Below are positions 41,020 to 53,985 of a stretch of DNA of 64,000 nucleotides, piece by piece. A program made the translations under genes and the position numbers. Origin of the DNA: Babylonia areolata (taxonomy: Eukaryota > Mollusca > Gastropoda > Neogastropoda > Buccinidae); contig NC_134882.1 of assembly GCF_041734735.1 (NCBI RefSeq), positions 20,824,928-20,888,927 of the forward strand, given 5' to 3'. Every line of letters starts with the position of its first letter. Position 1 is the first letter of the stretch. The notes under the pieces were generated by a model, which worked only from the letters and a program-made list of their open reading frames with translations, searched no databases and had not been told where the DNA came from.

Positions 41020-41335
41020 CTTGTCAGCAGTGGTCAGCAGTAGTCAATGCTCAGCAGTCAGTAGTGGTCAGCAGTGCTCAGTGGTCCATAGTGGTCGGCG
41101 GTGGTCACTGGTCAGTGGTGGAGTGGTCAGTCATGCTCACCAGTAGTCAGTAGTTTGTAGTGGTCAGTGGTTGTCAACAGTGGTCAGTGATCTGTAGTGG
41201 TCAGCAGTGGTCAGTAATTGTCTGCGGTTAATGATGGTCAGTAGTGGTCCGTATATAGTGATCAGTGGTTCTCAGCGGTGGCACGTGGTGGTCAATGGTG
41301 CTCTGTGATTGTGGTCAGTGGTGGTCCCCCCCAAA
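41020..41335 (+). repeat. Degenerate GTGGTCAGCAGT array, left
   Basis: Short 9-12 bp repeats of AGTGGTCAGCAGT / GTAGTCAGT, followed by a C-rich stretch (41325-41430). The same motif forms the array at 44866-45620 in the same orientation. Confidence 0.85.
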
Positions 41336-43022
41336 CCCCCCCCGGTCATTATGTAATTCCAACCCCCTTCCCTCGCCCAAGCCAGCCACGGCTGTGTGTC
41401 CCCCCCCCCCCCCCCCCCCCCCCCCCATCTTACCTCTACGCTAAGAGTTAACAGTTTGTGTTCCCAGCCTGTGGCATGCTGGTTGTTTGAACCGTGACAT
41501 TCATTGTCAGCTTGTGTGTGTCATTTACAAAGAGAGCTCGAAGTGGGGCGGTCATCTTGTTGACACTTTGTTGCTGAGTGGAGTGAAAGGTAAGATTTCT
41601 TGTTCATTTGTTTGTTTTTGCAATGGGTGAAAATGAATGAGAAAATATGTAAGACTTGGAAAAGAGAAGAAAAAAGCAAAAACAAAACAAAACAGCATAT
41701 CAAATATTCAGAAACACTTGAACAGTGACTAAACATGACTTAAGCAATGATACTGATTTAGAGCCAATGCCTGGAAGTTCACGTTCAAATGACTGTACCT
41801 GTACCAGTTTCGTTTATACAGTCTGTGAGTGTGACCAAACTAGTTTTGTGAATGTGCTTTTGAGGAAAATTGTCAGGGAATAAGTGTGATGTCCGAATCT
41901 TTAGGAATTGAACAGAGAAGTATATATCATATGACACTTAGGAGGCTGAGTCAGAATGGAGAGAGGGTGTATGTTTGTGTGTGTGCATGCGTGTGTGTGT
42001 GAATGCAAACATGTGTGTGTGTGTAAGATGGATTAGATAGGGCAGTGGTGTTAGTCATGTAGTGAGTGTTAGTCACGTAGTATGTGTTTCTGCGTTTGGT
42101 GTTGGCGTGTATTTAAGGCCAAATCAAGACAAAAGGTGTGAGTGTGTGTGTGTGTGTGTGTGTTTGAGTCAGATGGATTAGATAGGGTGGTGGTGAAGAA
42201 CATGCTCGTGAGAGTGTTATCTGATAATGAATGAATAAATAAAATGTCCTTTTATGCTTGCTATATTTCATTTAGATCTTTATTCTTTGTGTTTCAGAAC
42301 CTGAACAGAGGGACACAGACTTATGAATTTGTGAGGAAACAATACCCAGGAAACCAAAAAAATGCAGAGCCAGTTTTCAAAAGTTTGGGAAATAAACAGA
42401 TCTTTTACACAGTATTGTTTGTTCACTCAAATGTCTCATGCTCATGAATGCATGTAAGAACTGTAATGATTGAAAAAGAGTGTGTTACCAGAACCTTTGT
42501 GCATGAACCAGTATATATTATTTTTTATGATATTTTTTTTCTAATATATCAGAATCAGAATCAGAACAACTTTCTTATCTCAGAAGAGAAATTATCAGAT
42601 TTTCTTCAACATGTGTTCATCTTGTGTATTTTAATATGTCACCATATTTATCAACTTGATTTCATAAGCTTTTCACACTTTTTTTTTTTTTTTTCGCAGC
42701 GAAACACTTGTTTACAATATAGTCTTTCAAGGTTAAAGAGAAATGCATTTCACTTCAATGACTTTATTGTTATCACTTGAATAATGTTTTTAATATATAT
42801 AAATATGAACAATATAAAGAACTCTGTGCAGGGAAGCTTGGGCAGACAGATAGATATATAGTTATGTATGTATTATGTAATGTTAAGATGTAATGTACTG
42901 AGCGAGAAATCCAGGACATTTGCACTGACCAAGTCAAGATACAGCACAACTGATTTCCCACATGAGATCTGTGAAAATGAGCACCCTTTTAATTGTTGTT
43001 TCAACTGATATTTCACCAAATT

Positions 43023-43535
43023 AACGTTTATACGGGATGCAACTGACTTGCAACAATTTGCGACTAACTCTTTGAAACCGGCGGAGACTGGTTGCCCCCG
43101 GTTGTGGCCCGTCGCTGCCGGTCTCAGAAACCAACGGATTTTCCCGATTTTTGGTTGCATGTTTGGTCGCAAGGCTCATTTTATTTCCACTCCAAGACCG
43201 ATAATTTTTTGAGGGCCTTGCAACTAAACTGCGAAAAAAACGGTCGCCGCCGGTTGCCACAGCTTGCCGCTCGTCTCAGCCGGTTTCCAACAGGAAATTG
43301 ATGACGCAAGCGGCACGCATGTCACGGATTTTTCTGTCTGGCTTGGCAGACGCTCGCAGCGTGGTTTCTCGTGTGTGTTGCAACCGGCGGAGACAGGGGA
43401 GGAGCCTAGTTAGTTGCACGTAAGTCGCCGCCGGTTGCATCCTGTGGAGATCGTCCAGTCGCATGTACCAGCCTTGCAACCAAAATTTGAATTTGGTTGC
43501 AAGTTAGTTGCATCCCGTGTAAACGTAGTTTTTTG
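43023..43535. mobile_element. MITE-like element with about 32 bp inverted ends
   Basis: It begins AACGTTTATACGGGATGCAA plus CTGACTTGCAAC and ends GTTGCAAGTTAGTTGCATCC plus CGTGTAAACGT; the ends are inverted with about two mismatches. The inside is GC-rich and holds further GCCGCCGGTTGCA-type subterminal repeats in both orientations. No transposase. A class II non-autonomous element fits; the superfamily is unresolved. Confidence 0.75.
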
Positions 43536-44340
43536 AACAGAACTGCATTTGGGAAATGTAAATGTTATTTATACCAGGTCACCAAAATAATTTTAACACT
43601 ATTTCATATTGAATGAATTTCACACTCTGGCACATCTTAACTATCAACTGACAGAGATGAAATTTAAAAAAAAGAAAGGAAATGAAAATGTATAGCCGCT
43701 TGCTTCACAGGCTGCATGTATGGAAGATGCTTTCCTTTTCAGTCTTCTGTTCAGCTGCGTCTTTGAGAAGATTGATTGTGACTTTCATTTATGACATCTG
43801 TTATGTTTTAGGTGATTTGTTTGTTTTTCTTTTATTCGGAAAGTGAAAGTTTGCTTTTCTTGTAGTCACCCATATCTTTATGCATGCTTTTGTTGTTGTT
43901 TTTTGTCTCAAGCATTTCCACTATGTGACAGAGTTGCAATCAATGTTTGCTACCTATTGATTTTTTGTGAGTTTTGTGTGACAATGCTTGATTCACAATG
44001 TGCAGTGCTCTGATGTTGTACAGCAATATGTATTTCAAGATAAGCATTTTCTTTATTAAAAAAACAACAACTGAGTGTTCTGGGCTGCCTTAACTGCACT
44101 TCTGTTTATAAAGAAATACTTTTTCTTATGAATGCCACATTGGGATGTTTGCCGAAAGGTTAGCTTTATGATTTGGCATTCGAGGTGTTTGAACTACATT
44201 TGATGTTGCTGATTAAGCAGATATAAATTATGTAAAATGTCATGGAGTGAAATTGTAAAAATGTCAATGACCTTGTATTTGTGAAAATGATTTTCCACCA
44301 TGTGATGTAATCTTATTCAAATAAAACTCCTGTTGTTTAT
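43536..44340. other. AT-rich sequence, no gene recognised
   Basis: Only the AATAAA near 44320 stands out. Confidence 0.4.
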
Positions 44341-44398
44341 TCAAAAATGTGTGTGTGTGTGTGTGCGCGCGCGCGCGCATGTGATCATAATCAATACC

Positions 44399-44860
44399 AA
44401 AATACCGCAGGGACATGGGAAAGCCCACCAAAACACCACTGGGGACATGGGACAGCCCATCAAAATACCACTGGGGACATGGGACAGCCCTTCAAAATAC
44501 CAATGGGACAGCCCATTAAAATACCACATGGGACAACCCATCAAAATACCAATGGGACATGGGGACAGCCCATTAAAATACCACATGGGACATGGGACAG
44601 CCCATCAAAATACCATGGGACATCCCATCAAAATACCATCAGACCCCATATGGTTTTCATGTGGTAAGCCCATCTGAGATGGGATTTTGATGGGCTGCCC
44701 ATCACAGACATGGGATTGCCCACTGGGATCCCAGCAGAAGCCCATGTGGGTCCCACTTGGAAACCCTGTTGCGAATCTTAGTGGGGCCCACATTGTTAAC
44801 CCAAGTGGGGCCCCATCTGGTTAACCATGTGGGACCCATGTGGGGCCCATTTGGCTCTGC
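44399..44860 (+). repeat. Degenerate tandem repeat GGGACATGGGACAGCCCATC
   Basis: The unit GGGACATGGGACAGCCCATC plus AAAATACCACT is clear from 44405 to 44640. It then decays into related CCCATGTGGG motifs to 44860. It is preceded by a TG/CG microsatellite. Confidence 0.85.
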
Positions 44861-44865
44861 TGTCT

Positions 44866-45620
44866 GGGCAGTGGTCAGAAGTGGTCAGTTGTCAGAAGTG
44901 GTCAGAAGCAGTCAGCAGTAGTTAGTAGTGGTCAGAGGTCAGTAGTCATAAGTGGTCAGTATATAGTGGTCAGTGGTTGGTTCTGGTCGGTCGGTGGTTA
45001 GCGGTTTAAGTTATCAGTAGTGCTAGTAGTCAGTGGTTGTCAGCTGTCAGTAGTGGTCAGTGTTGCTCAGCAGTGGTCAGCATTAGTCAGTAGTCAATGG
45101 ATGTCATTGGTGGGCAGTGGTCAATAATGGTTAGTGGCCAGTATATGGTGGCCAGCAATGGTCAGTGGTTAGCGGTGATCAGCAGTAGTCAGCAGTCAGT
45201 GGTGGGCAGCAGTGGATAGCGGTCAGCAGTGGTCAGTAGCAGTCAGTGGACTGTAGTGGTCAGTAGTAGTCAGTGGACTGTAGTGGTTAGTAGTGATAAG
45301 TGGTGGTCACTGGGTAGTGGTTGTCAGTGATCAGCAGTGGTCAGCAATGGTCAACAGTCAGTGGTGGTCAGCGGTCAGCAGGCAGTTAATAAAATCGAAA
45401 ACAAAAAAAACAGGACGTCTTGATAATGCATGAATGTGACAAAACAATGCAATCTGAAGAATTTGACGTAGTGGTCAGCAGTGGCAAGTAATGGTCAGTA
45501 ATGGCCAACAGTATAGTGAAATCCTGCTAAAATGTTGCAATATTGCATACAATGTGATGCAAGCTGAACTCTGATAGTGGTCAGTAGTGGTCATGCAGCG
45601 GTCAAACATCTTCAAAGACA
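44866..45620 (+). repeat. Degenerate GTGGTCAGCAGT array, right
   Basis: Many 9-12 bp repeats (AGTGGTCAG, CAGTAGTCAGT) like 41020-41335, with interruptions near 45400-45470 and 45500-45570. Confidence 0.85.
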
Positions 45621-45831
45621 TAATACACAGATGTGAGAACATGATGCAGTCTGAGCGCTTCTGAATGGTTGTTAATAATGTTCAGCAGTGGGGGAACATG
45701 GACCTGGGGGAACATAGACATGCTCCCTTGCACTGCATGTTAACTAGGTCACTGTTAACCTCTTTGATGTTGTCTGAAAGTGAGTATGAGGTGAGTGGGC
45801 GTGGCACTGGCAGGCATGGCACGTGAAGGAC

Positions 45832-45870
<39 letters not shown>

Positions 45871-45884
45871 CGTGTGTGAACATA

Positions 45885-46615
45885 GACGCTAAGGTTAACA
45901 ACAGGATCGCCAAAGCCAGCGCCACCTTTGGGAGACTCCATGAGAACCTGAGCTGTCTCTACAGATTCCTCCACATCAGGTGGCAGGACAAAGCCCCCGA
46001 CATGGAAGTCCTGGAACAAGCCGGCCTCTGCAGTGTCTAAACCCTTCTGCAGAATGTCCAAGCCAAGTGGGCTGGACATGTGGTCAGAATGTCAGACAGC
46101 CGACTGTCTAATCAGCTGCTGTGTCAGGGCAAGCTCTCAGTTGGAGGACAGAAAAAACGCTACCAAGACTGCCTCAAAGCATCCCTCAAAGTCCTGGGCA
46201 TCGACATCAACACGTAGGAGACACTTGCTCTGGACCGTCCAGCTTGGCGCAGCATAATCACCACAGAAGCCCAAGCAGCTGAAGCCAGGCGCATCACCAA
46301 AGCGCACCAAAAGTGTGCTGTGCGCAAGGCCTGCGCAGGATCCACTGCCACAACAGCACCCACTCACTCGTGTCCCACATGTGGGCAAGACTTCAGGGCC
46401 TGGGTTGGCCTCACCAGTCACCTCTGGACCTACAGCCACTGATCTTCCATCTGACTCTTGAAGCCATGGTCATCTTCGAATCAGGACGAACATCATCACA
46501 TCACTTTTTTGACGAACATCATCACATCATTTTTTTACATTAATTGCAAAGTCGCTTGAGCGTTGGAAGGAGTTATATAAATTCCCATTATTATTATTAT
46601 CATTATCATCATTAA
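45885..46615 (+). mobile_element. LINE remnant with C-terminal zinc-finger-like tail
   Basis: RIAKASATFGRLHENL is joined by internal deletion to FLHIRWQDKAPDMEVLEQAG, then (frameshifted) QAKWAGHVVRMSDSRLSNQL, DCLKASLKVLGIDIN, and CPTCGQDFRAWVGLTSHL, the C2H2-like end of a common molluscan endonuclease/RT LINE. The 3' end has GTCGCTTGAGCGTTGG, ATATAAATTCCC and (ATT)n. Clade not resolved (I/Nimb- or RTE-like). Confidence 0.75.
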
Positions 46616-46847
46616 TGTAAATGCGATACAAGCTGGTTGGGTGAGCTAAGTGCACACAGGGTGTATATTCCAGCCAGGAGGGATAAGAAATGGCTTACTT
46701 CCTACTTCCTACCCGAGGTAAGAACCAGCCAGGGATAGGTTTCGGCCTGTTACACTGGCATCACTCACTGATAGTCATATCTTGGCCAGTCACTTGATTG
46801 CTCCCTTTAAATTCTATCAAATTGTTCTATAAATGTTCATCGCTCAC

Positions 46848-46959
46848 TGTCTTCTCCTTTGAATTTACGCTTCAATTCTTTCTGAGCATCAGCTGAAGAA
46901 AGCAATCTTGGTCGATTTAGTGTGCCACGATGGCATGTCTTGAGCACGGTATCCGACAT
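46848..46959 (-). CDS. Candidate first coding exon of an unrecognised gene
   Basis: On the - strand CAACAAAATGTCGG gives an ATG in good context at 46959. The frame reads MSDTVLKTCHRGTLNRPRLL and SSADAQKELKRKFKGED and ends at a donor GTGAGC (phase 1). Charged, evenly mixed composition and a clean donor make it look like a real exon, but I do not recognise the family and found no second exon to the left. It starts about 600 bp from the presumed 3' end of the TOM5-like gene, in tandem orientation. Confidence 0.4.
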
Positions 46960-47029
46960 TTTGTTGAACAAGCGAGGAGAGGAGCCAGGCAAACACTGCG
47001 GCAGTAACCCAACCAAAATGTTCAAATAA

Positions 47030-47583
47030 AGGACTGCCTCATGATGTAGATGGGGTTTCTAGCTATGAATAGAATCTAGAAAGATTCCCCAAGCTAAAAC
47101 TACCAGTATTTTTGTCAACGACTCAATGCAAACCAGGAAAAAGACAGAATATTTCGATGACAAGTTATCTCGTCATTGTTGCAGCAAATCGTACATGCTT
47201 GCGCTGATGAGTTATCTAGTCATATAGGCAGCCTAGGGGTTAATGCACAGTTCTGTTATCATTTACCCATTCGCCAGGATTTTACAGTATGGTGCTATTA
47301 CACTTTGTATCCCCTTTAATCCATTAAGTTCTACCAGGATCAGAACCACAAATTTAAAGCCAAAGTTAAGTTTGATGGTCGTAGACTGATAGAGTAAACA
47401 GTACTATTTATCCATTGTTCCTCTCTTGAATCATGATTTGTATTTTTCTTTCAATTTTCACAATACAGTCATGAAAAATATAATGTATAATTATATATGA
47501 AAGAAAACCCACTCAAACATGTACAAACTGACATACACATAACCAAAAATTACCACAGAGGAAAGTAAAACATTGGATTTTCT
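47030..47583. other. Intergenic stretch between two - strand candidates
   Basis: Nothing recognised. Confidence 0.4.
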
Positions 47584-48650
47584 TTTATTTAAAGACATAC
47601 TAACTCTATTTATATCAAAGCAATGAACATTCTCAATACTGAATAATCATTGCAATGATGAACTTGGTTTTCAGTATTAAAAAGATGCTATCTAATGTAC
47701 ATAATGAGATGCATTCCTACAAGTGAAACTTGCTGTTCATCTGATTTTCTGAAAGACAGACTTGACAAATGGTATCAAAGTTCTGAGCGACTGTAACCAA
47801 AACAAATGCATTTATAGGGGATAAGAAAGATACATACCAGCAGATTTGGGAACACTGTCCAACGATAATATACAATCAGGGACAGCCCCACCGTCCTGCT
47901 TTTTTAAACACACCCTCTCATACTGTTCTGTCAAGATCTCTGTGTGTGACTGAGGGATTCAATAATAATCTGTGCAAGCATATAAATTCATACAATAAAA
48001 AAAGAACAAAAAACATTGTGAGTGTATGCATGAGTGTAAAATACATGCATGAATAATGTACATGTGCGACCTAGCTATTTGACAAATCACTCAGCATGTG
48101 TGTGAGCAAGCCATGTTGTTTTTTTATGATGATTGCGCATATTGTAATATATCTGTATATGCCAGTGTTCATGTTCATTCAAATGCATGAATGTGTGTAC
48201 ATACTATATATGGTACACTGGCACATGCAGTGGAGACTATTCAGATGTGTACAGTGCAGGTTACATTAAATGGATCTTCGCCTCAAATCTCACAAACCAA
48301 TTCTTCATGAAGCACTTCGTACTGCTTACATCAACCTTTCAAATCACACACACATACACACAAATGACAACTGCATGCGAACACACACACAAACACACAC
48401 ACAAGTAATATAGTACACATTCACAAGTTTACACACTTGCACAAGATGGATGGAGATATTCTATCACTATTACACAAGCATCAAAAAATATTTTCAAAAT
48501 GATCCGTGGTTTTCATAAAGCCTTTCATGTCGGAACAACAGTTCTTGGCATTGTCACTAATTCCAGTCATTCCATCTCTACAGCATCTGACAGCATGCCT
48601 CCACAGCTCCATCCACACACCATCATGATCAGGTGTATTTATGGGCATTT
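47584..48650 (-). other. Presumed 3' UTR of the TOM5-like gene
   Basis: Going left from the TAA at 48651, the first AATAAA on the - strand is at 47589-47584. One alternative frame (48669-48484) stays open for 62 codons with acidic/Cys-rich composition; it is out of phase with the first exon and I treat it as chance, but it is the main competing reading. Confidence 0.35.
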
Positions 48651-51600
48651 CAGCTGAGCCATGATCCAAGGAACTGCAACAAAAACAGATGAGACAAAGG
48701 AGGAGTTTGTATTATACTCCATGTTTGGTGTTTACATATACTTACCATGTCAAACTGATGCAAACTAGGCCTATGGTTTGCTCTGTTTGGCCAAATTTCG
48801 CGCGGCTAACAGTGAAAAGACGCCCCTCTTAGTCTGGCCCGCTCTTAGCCAATCAAACGCCTCTAACAGCTATAAGCGCTGAATCATTCCGTGGCCATGA
48901 ATGAAAATGCTCCATGAGAACCACGGCGGAGACGCGGGGACAGACGGGCGGGCATTCGAGTTTGACATGGTAAGTATATGTAAACACCAAACATGGAGTA
49001 TAATACAAACTCCTCCTTTTGGTGTCATATACTGTACCATGTCAAACTGATGCAGAATTTAAAGCAAATGGAGGAGGGCAACGCCTACTGGTTCGTATGG
49101 GGAGCCCTTGAAACTGAGACGGCAGTGTTAGCCGCGACAAAGGAAATCCCCTTGGAACCGTCAGCCCTGGTCATACGGAAATCCCGGAGGTAGAAGTTGA
49201 TGAAGGGATTCTCCGACCGCCAGAAGGCTGCCTCCAAGACATGCTGCAGTGGTACCGAGTGCTGGAAAGCAGCCGAAGTAGCTATGGCCCGCACTTCGTG
49301 TGTTCTGGGATTAAGACAACTGAGATCCTTGTGTGCATGAGAGTAGGCTCTACGAATGACTTGGGAAACCCAGCGGGAAATGGTGCCTGCAGCGATATCT
49401 TTCTTGTAATTCTCATTGAGGGAGATGAGAAGGCGCTTCTGAGAAGAACGCTTATGGCGAGACCTATTGCAATAGTATTTGAGGCACCGAACGGGGCAGA
49501 GATGCCTATCTTCATCATCTTGTGCCAGAATATCCGACAAAGGTCTGACCCTCAGAGAGGGGGAAGGGACCTCGGGGTCTTGGTTCTTAGCCAGAAACTC
49601 TGGAAGGAAACGAAGAGTGATGGAACCATCTCTGTGGAATGCTAGATCTTGTGACATACCACTAAGACCATGAATCTCACTTCTACGATGGCCCGTGGCC
49701 AGCAACAGAAGGAAAGTGGTCTTGAGAGTGAGCAGGTCAAAAGGAATAGTCCCCAATGGCTCAAAGGGCTGTTTTCGAATGAAATCCAGCACCAGGAACA
49801 AGTCCCAGAGGGGCACTCTTCTGGGATTCCTAGCTTCCTTCAGAGAGGCGCCCCTAGCCACTTCTCTGAGCAGGAAATCAGCTTCAAAAGCGGGACCACC
49901 TAGCTGTTTGATAGTGGTACAAATGGCAGACCTGTACCCTCTCACAGAACTAGCAGACAGGTTGAGAACCGAGGAGCAGTGAGCCAAAACGTTGGCCAGC
50001 TGCATGCTCGCAGGGTTAGTAGGGGGAATGTTCTGAGCTGTACACCAACTCAGCCATTTCTTCCATCGAAAGTCATACAAAGTCTCTGTTCCCTCCCTCC
50101 TGGCTTTGGAGACTATGGAGAGGAGGTCGGAGGAGGCACCCCCCTTGGTCAGCGCGGCGGACACAGAGGCTGACCGAGGGGTGGAAGACTTCAATGGTGA
50201 TGCTGACAGATCCGCCCGCACAGCAGCCACGCGTGCAGGTGGAGCATCTGAGGATTGGAGTGAGGAATGCCCGAACGAGGCTGCCTCAGCAGATGAGGTT
50301 TGGTTTCCAGTTCCAGTGGTGGAACATGTGTCAGGGACTGAAGGACCGGAAACCAGGGCTGGGCTGGCCATTTCGGCGCAATGAGGATCATCTGCGGGCG
50401 TTCCAACCTGGCTTTCCGTATCACCTTGGACAGGATTGGAAAGGGAGGAAACGCGTAGGCAATCAGACTGCTCCAGTCTAGAGAGAGAGCGTCCACTGCC
50501 CATGCTTCTGGGTCGGCGACTGGAGAGACGTAAGTGGGAAGTCTCTTGCTGAACCTTGTCGCAAAGAGGTCCACCATCGGCCGGAACCACTGTTCCCACA
50601 CTCCTTGCAGGGTGTCCTTGTCCAGGGTCCACTCTGTGTGTATGACACTCTTGGACCTGCTGAGAGCATCTGCCAAAATGTTGTCTTTCCCTGCTATGTG
50701 TCTCGCTGAAAGTGCAATGCCCCTGCTGTGGCACCAACGGAGGAGAGCCTCGGTCCGCAGAGAGAGGTCTGCCGAGTGCGCTCCGCCCCCTTTGTTCACG
50801 TAACAAGCGACTGTTGTATTGTCCGTGAACAAGCGAATGGTCTTGCCTTTGGCCTCCGCTATGAAGTGCTGGAGAGCCCTGCGAACTGCCTCCAGTTCCA
50901 GAACATTGATGTGGCATAGGCGCTCCTCCGGGGACCAAGTCCCTGCTGCATGGAGTGAGTCCATGTGGGCTCCCCAGCCCATGGAGGAGGCGTCTGTGAA
51001 TAGTGCCACCTGAAGAGTAGGTGGGGCTATGGGCACCCCCTGTGTCAGAAGAGGGGTGGTTAACCACTCTGATGTCACCTCGAGGAACCACTCGCCCAGA
51101 CATATCCGGGTATCCCATGGCTGAGTGCTCTGGGACCACCGTAGCCTGAGTGCCCTCTGAAGAGGGCGCTTGAGAACCCTGCCCAGAGGGATGAGAGGTG
51201 CCATGGACTCCATCATGCCCAGGAGGGAAGAAAGTGTCCGCGCCGTTGCTTGGGAGGAATGGCGCAAGTGGTTGAGGAGGCCTGCCAGACGGTCCCACCG
51301 ATCTGGCGTCGGAGAGACTATCATGGACCGCGTGTCGAATCTCATCCCTAAGAAGTCGAAGGACTGGCTCAGGGACAGATCGCATTTCTCCTGGTTCGTG
51401 ATGAAGCCCAGTTGGGAGCACAGGTCTAGAAGTCTGGCTGTATGACTCTGGCACAGAGCCTGTGACTGGGCCAGAATAAGCCAGTCGTCCAGGTACACAC
51501 AGAGCCGAATGGACTCCGACCGGACGATTGACACCAATTCCCGCACCACCTTGGTAAACAGGAAAGGGGCAAGGGACAGACCAAATGGGAGGGCAGAGAA

Positions 51601-53985
51601 CTGGAACACTCTGTCCCTCCACACGAACCTCTGGTACCGGCGGGATGCCGGGTGGATGAGGATATGGAAATAAGCATCTTTCAGATCGATGGACGTCGCC
51701 CAATCTCCCCGTTGCATGGTCTCCCGAATCTGTGCCTGTGTGTCCATCTTGAATTTCATCTTGGGGAGGAATCTGTTGAGGGGGGACAAGTCCAGGACTG
51801 GTCTCCACCCTCCGGAGACTTTTGGAATCATGAACAACCGGCCGTAAAAACCGGGGCCCGGGTCCGAGAGTTGAGATATCGCCCCTATGAGGAGTAGGTG
51901 CGATATCTCTTTCTCTAAGACGCTCTCCTGCTCCATCGAGCTGGGCACATAAGGAGGAGGAGTGGATCTTAGAGGGGGGCGGTCCCCCACCCAAGGGAGC
52001 ATGTACCCCGACTCTAGCACCGACACAATCCAGTCGTTGAGTCCCAGAGCACGCCACTGATGCGCGTGCCGGGACAAGTTTCCTACTTGGAGGGGCTGAA
52101 CGACTGGCGGTGCTGAATCGGGGCCCAGTCATTGGGGGTGCTGCCTTCTGGCCTTGGGCATGGCCGGACGGCTTGGACGGCCATGAGGTGGTTTGTTCCT
52201 CTGCCGCTGATTCTGAGCACGCCGCTTTGGCTTAGGAGGCGAGGTATATGGAGGAGCCCTGGTGGCGGGTCTCTTCAAAGGCATAGAACCCTGGCGCCCC
52301 TGGGAGGATTGGGCTAAATATGAGGCCACCTCCCGGTTTGTCTCTGCCCTGTGGCTGACAAAATGCGGCGCATACTGGCCGAAGAGGGAGTGCTGCTGTG
52401 CTGGGATGGACCGCAGAGCAGCCCTCTCCTCTACTGGAATGTTAGAGAGGCAGAGAACAGCATCCCGCCGCGCTAGCACCGTATTGAAGTGAAGGCTGGT
52501 AGCTGCGTCTGCAGCTGCCGTGAGACCAGACGCTACTCGATTGCCAAAAGTGTTTAACCTCGGGTCTGAGAAGAGGCCAGGCAGGCCAGAGGAAGGAGAC
52601 TCTGTGTCCTGCTGAACTGGACGTCGTTCCCACAGCTCATTGGCTCTGTGGAGGAACGCGTCAAAGAAGGTATAAGCCGTGGACACCTCGAGGAGGCAGC
52701 GGCGGGCCAGTTTGTCCCACTCTGCAAATGTCTTAAAGGGAAGAGTAGCTGAGGTGGGGAAGGTGGTGCGCTGTGAGACCAACATCCTGTCCTGCGCGGA
52801 GGGCTCTGCTTCCCTGTAGGCAGGGTGGTCCTGTGTGTACCAGGACCACACTCCTCCCTTGGAGGGATCTTTAAGGAACTTGCCTGGGGCAAAAGCGCCC
52901 GGGGCAGAGAGTGACTCCCTGCCTGGAGGAGGGATGGAAGCAGCACCCCTGACGGTGCGGGCTGGCTTATTAAGCCACTCCTGAGCCATTTCTGGCACTC
53001 TGAGTCGCCTTGTGGTTCTGGAGTTAGAGTCACCTGACCGTAGGAGGGTTAAGGGTGACAAAGTTGCCTGAGGGACTGATTCAGCATGTGTGACCCTATT
53101 GGGGAGGGTCAGTTCGATCTTGGCAAAGTCCGACCAGCCGCCGTGGCGAAGTGGTTAGCGTCGCGGACTGACGGCTGGGAGGACGCCGGTTCGAATCCCA
53201 GCGGAGGTGGGTTTTTCGGCCCGTGGCCGGCTCCTACCCAGAGTTGAGTGTGCTGTGGGCTTAAATGGGGAGACTGGGACCACACAGTCGAGTGTCATCC
53301 ACTTCAAGGATGCGTCTTTGGGTGTGTTGCTCTAATTATTTGACCAACACTGCAAGTGTCTGTATCTCTCGGGCCTGGTTAACGCCGGGATATCATTATG
53401 ACAGGAAGCGTAGAGTACAGCCTTGTCACGCAGTCCCAAACCAAAATGGACCTCCATAGCAACATCGTCATCATCATCGTCATCCTCCTCCTCCTTCATC
53501 GTCATCAATATAAACAAAATAGTCTCAAAGTCTGTGGCCTTTCATGCCCTGCTCTCATGGTGACCTCAGTTTCGATACCCCTCCACTTCTGTGCTTGGGG
53601 TGAGTCCTGTCAATGTCGTCAGTATCGGCGGATTCGTCGGGGGCTGTTGTTTGAGGGACGTGGTGGCGGTCTCCACTCTGGGAGGGACGCTCACTCAGTC
53701 TGGCTCCGCGACTAAGCCATTATTGTCGTTAGTAGGGGGCTTAGTAGGTGGTGTCCTAAGTACGTAAAATCAGAACAGGCACCACTGAACACCACCGAAG
53801 TGACTCAGCAGCAGTGCAGGGTCTCCTCTGGTGTGTGGCCTTCTGGCGACCTAACATCGATGGTTCCCTGTGGACTGCCGACGCTGGAACTGCGACGGAC
53901 GAACCCGGGTGTGGCCGTGTATGGGGGAATCTAAATGAGCGGCGTGGGAGTAATGCCACTGAAACGGTGCGGATGATGGGGCAGG

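Larger units (their letters stand above)
41521..44340 (+). ncRNA. Possible spliced transcript without clear coding potential
   Basis: An exon-like end GAGTGGAGTGAAAG|GTAAGA at 41590 is followed by TTTGTGTTTCAG|AACCTG at about 42298 and an AATAAA at about 44320. Exon 1 has no ATG. Exon 2 has only a short frame of about 50 residues with no family resemblance. It could be a non-coding RNA, a UTR of a gene not seen, or chance. An inverted-repeat element lies inside the presumed exon 2. Confidence 0.2.

Noticed and set aside
48484-48669. 62-codon - strand frame as the last exon of an unknown protein
   Set aside because: It is out of phase with the only upstream exon found, whereas the in-phase reading gives a sensible short C-terminus; kept only as an alternative.
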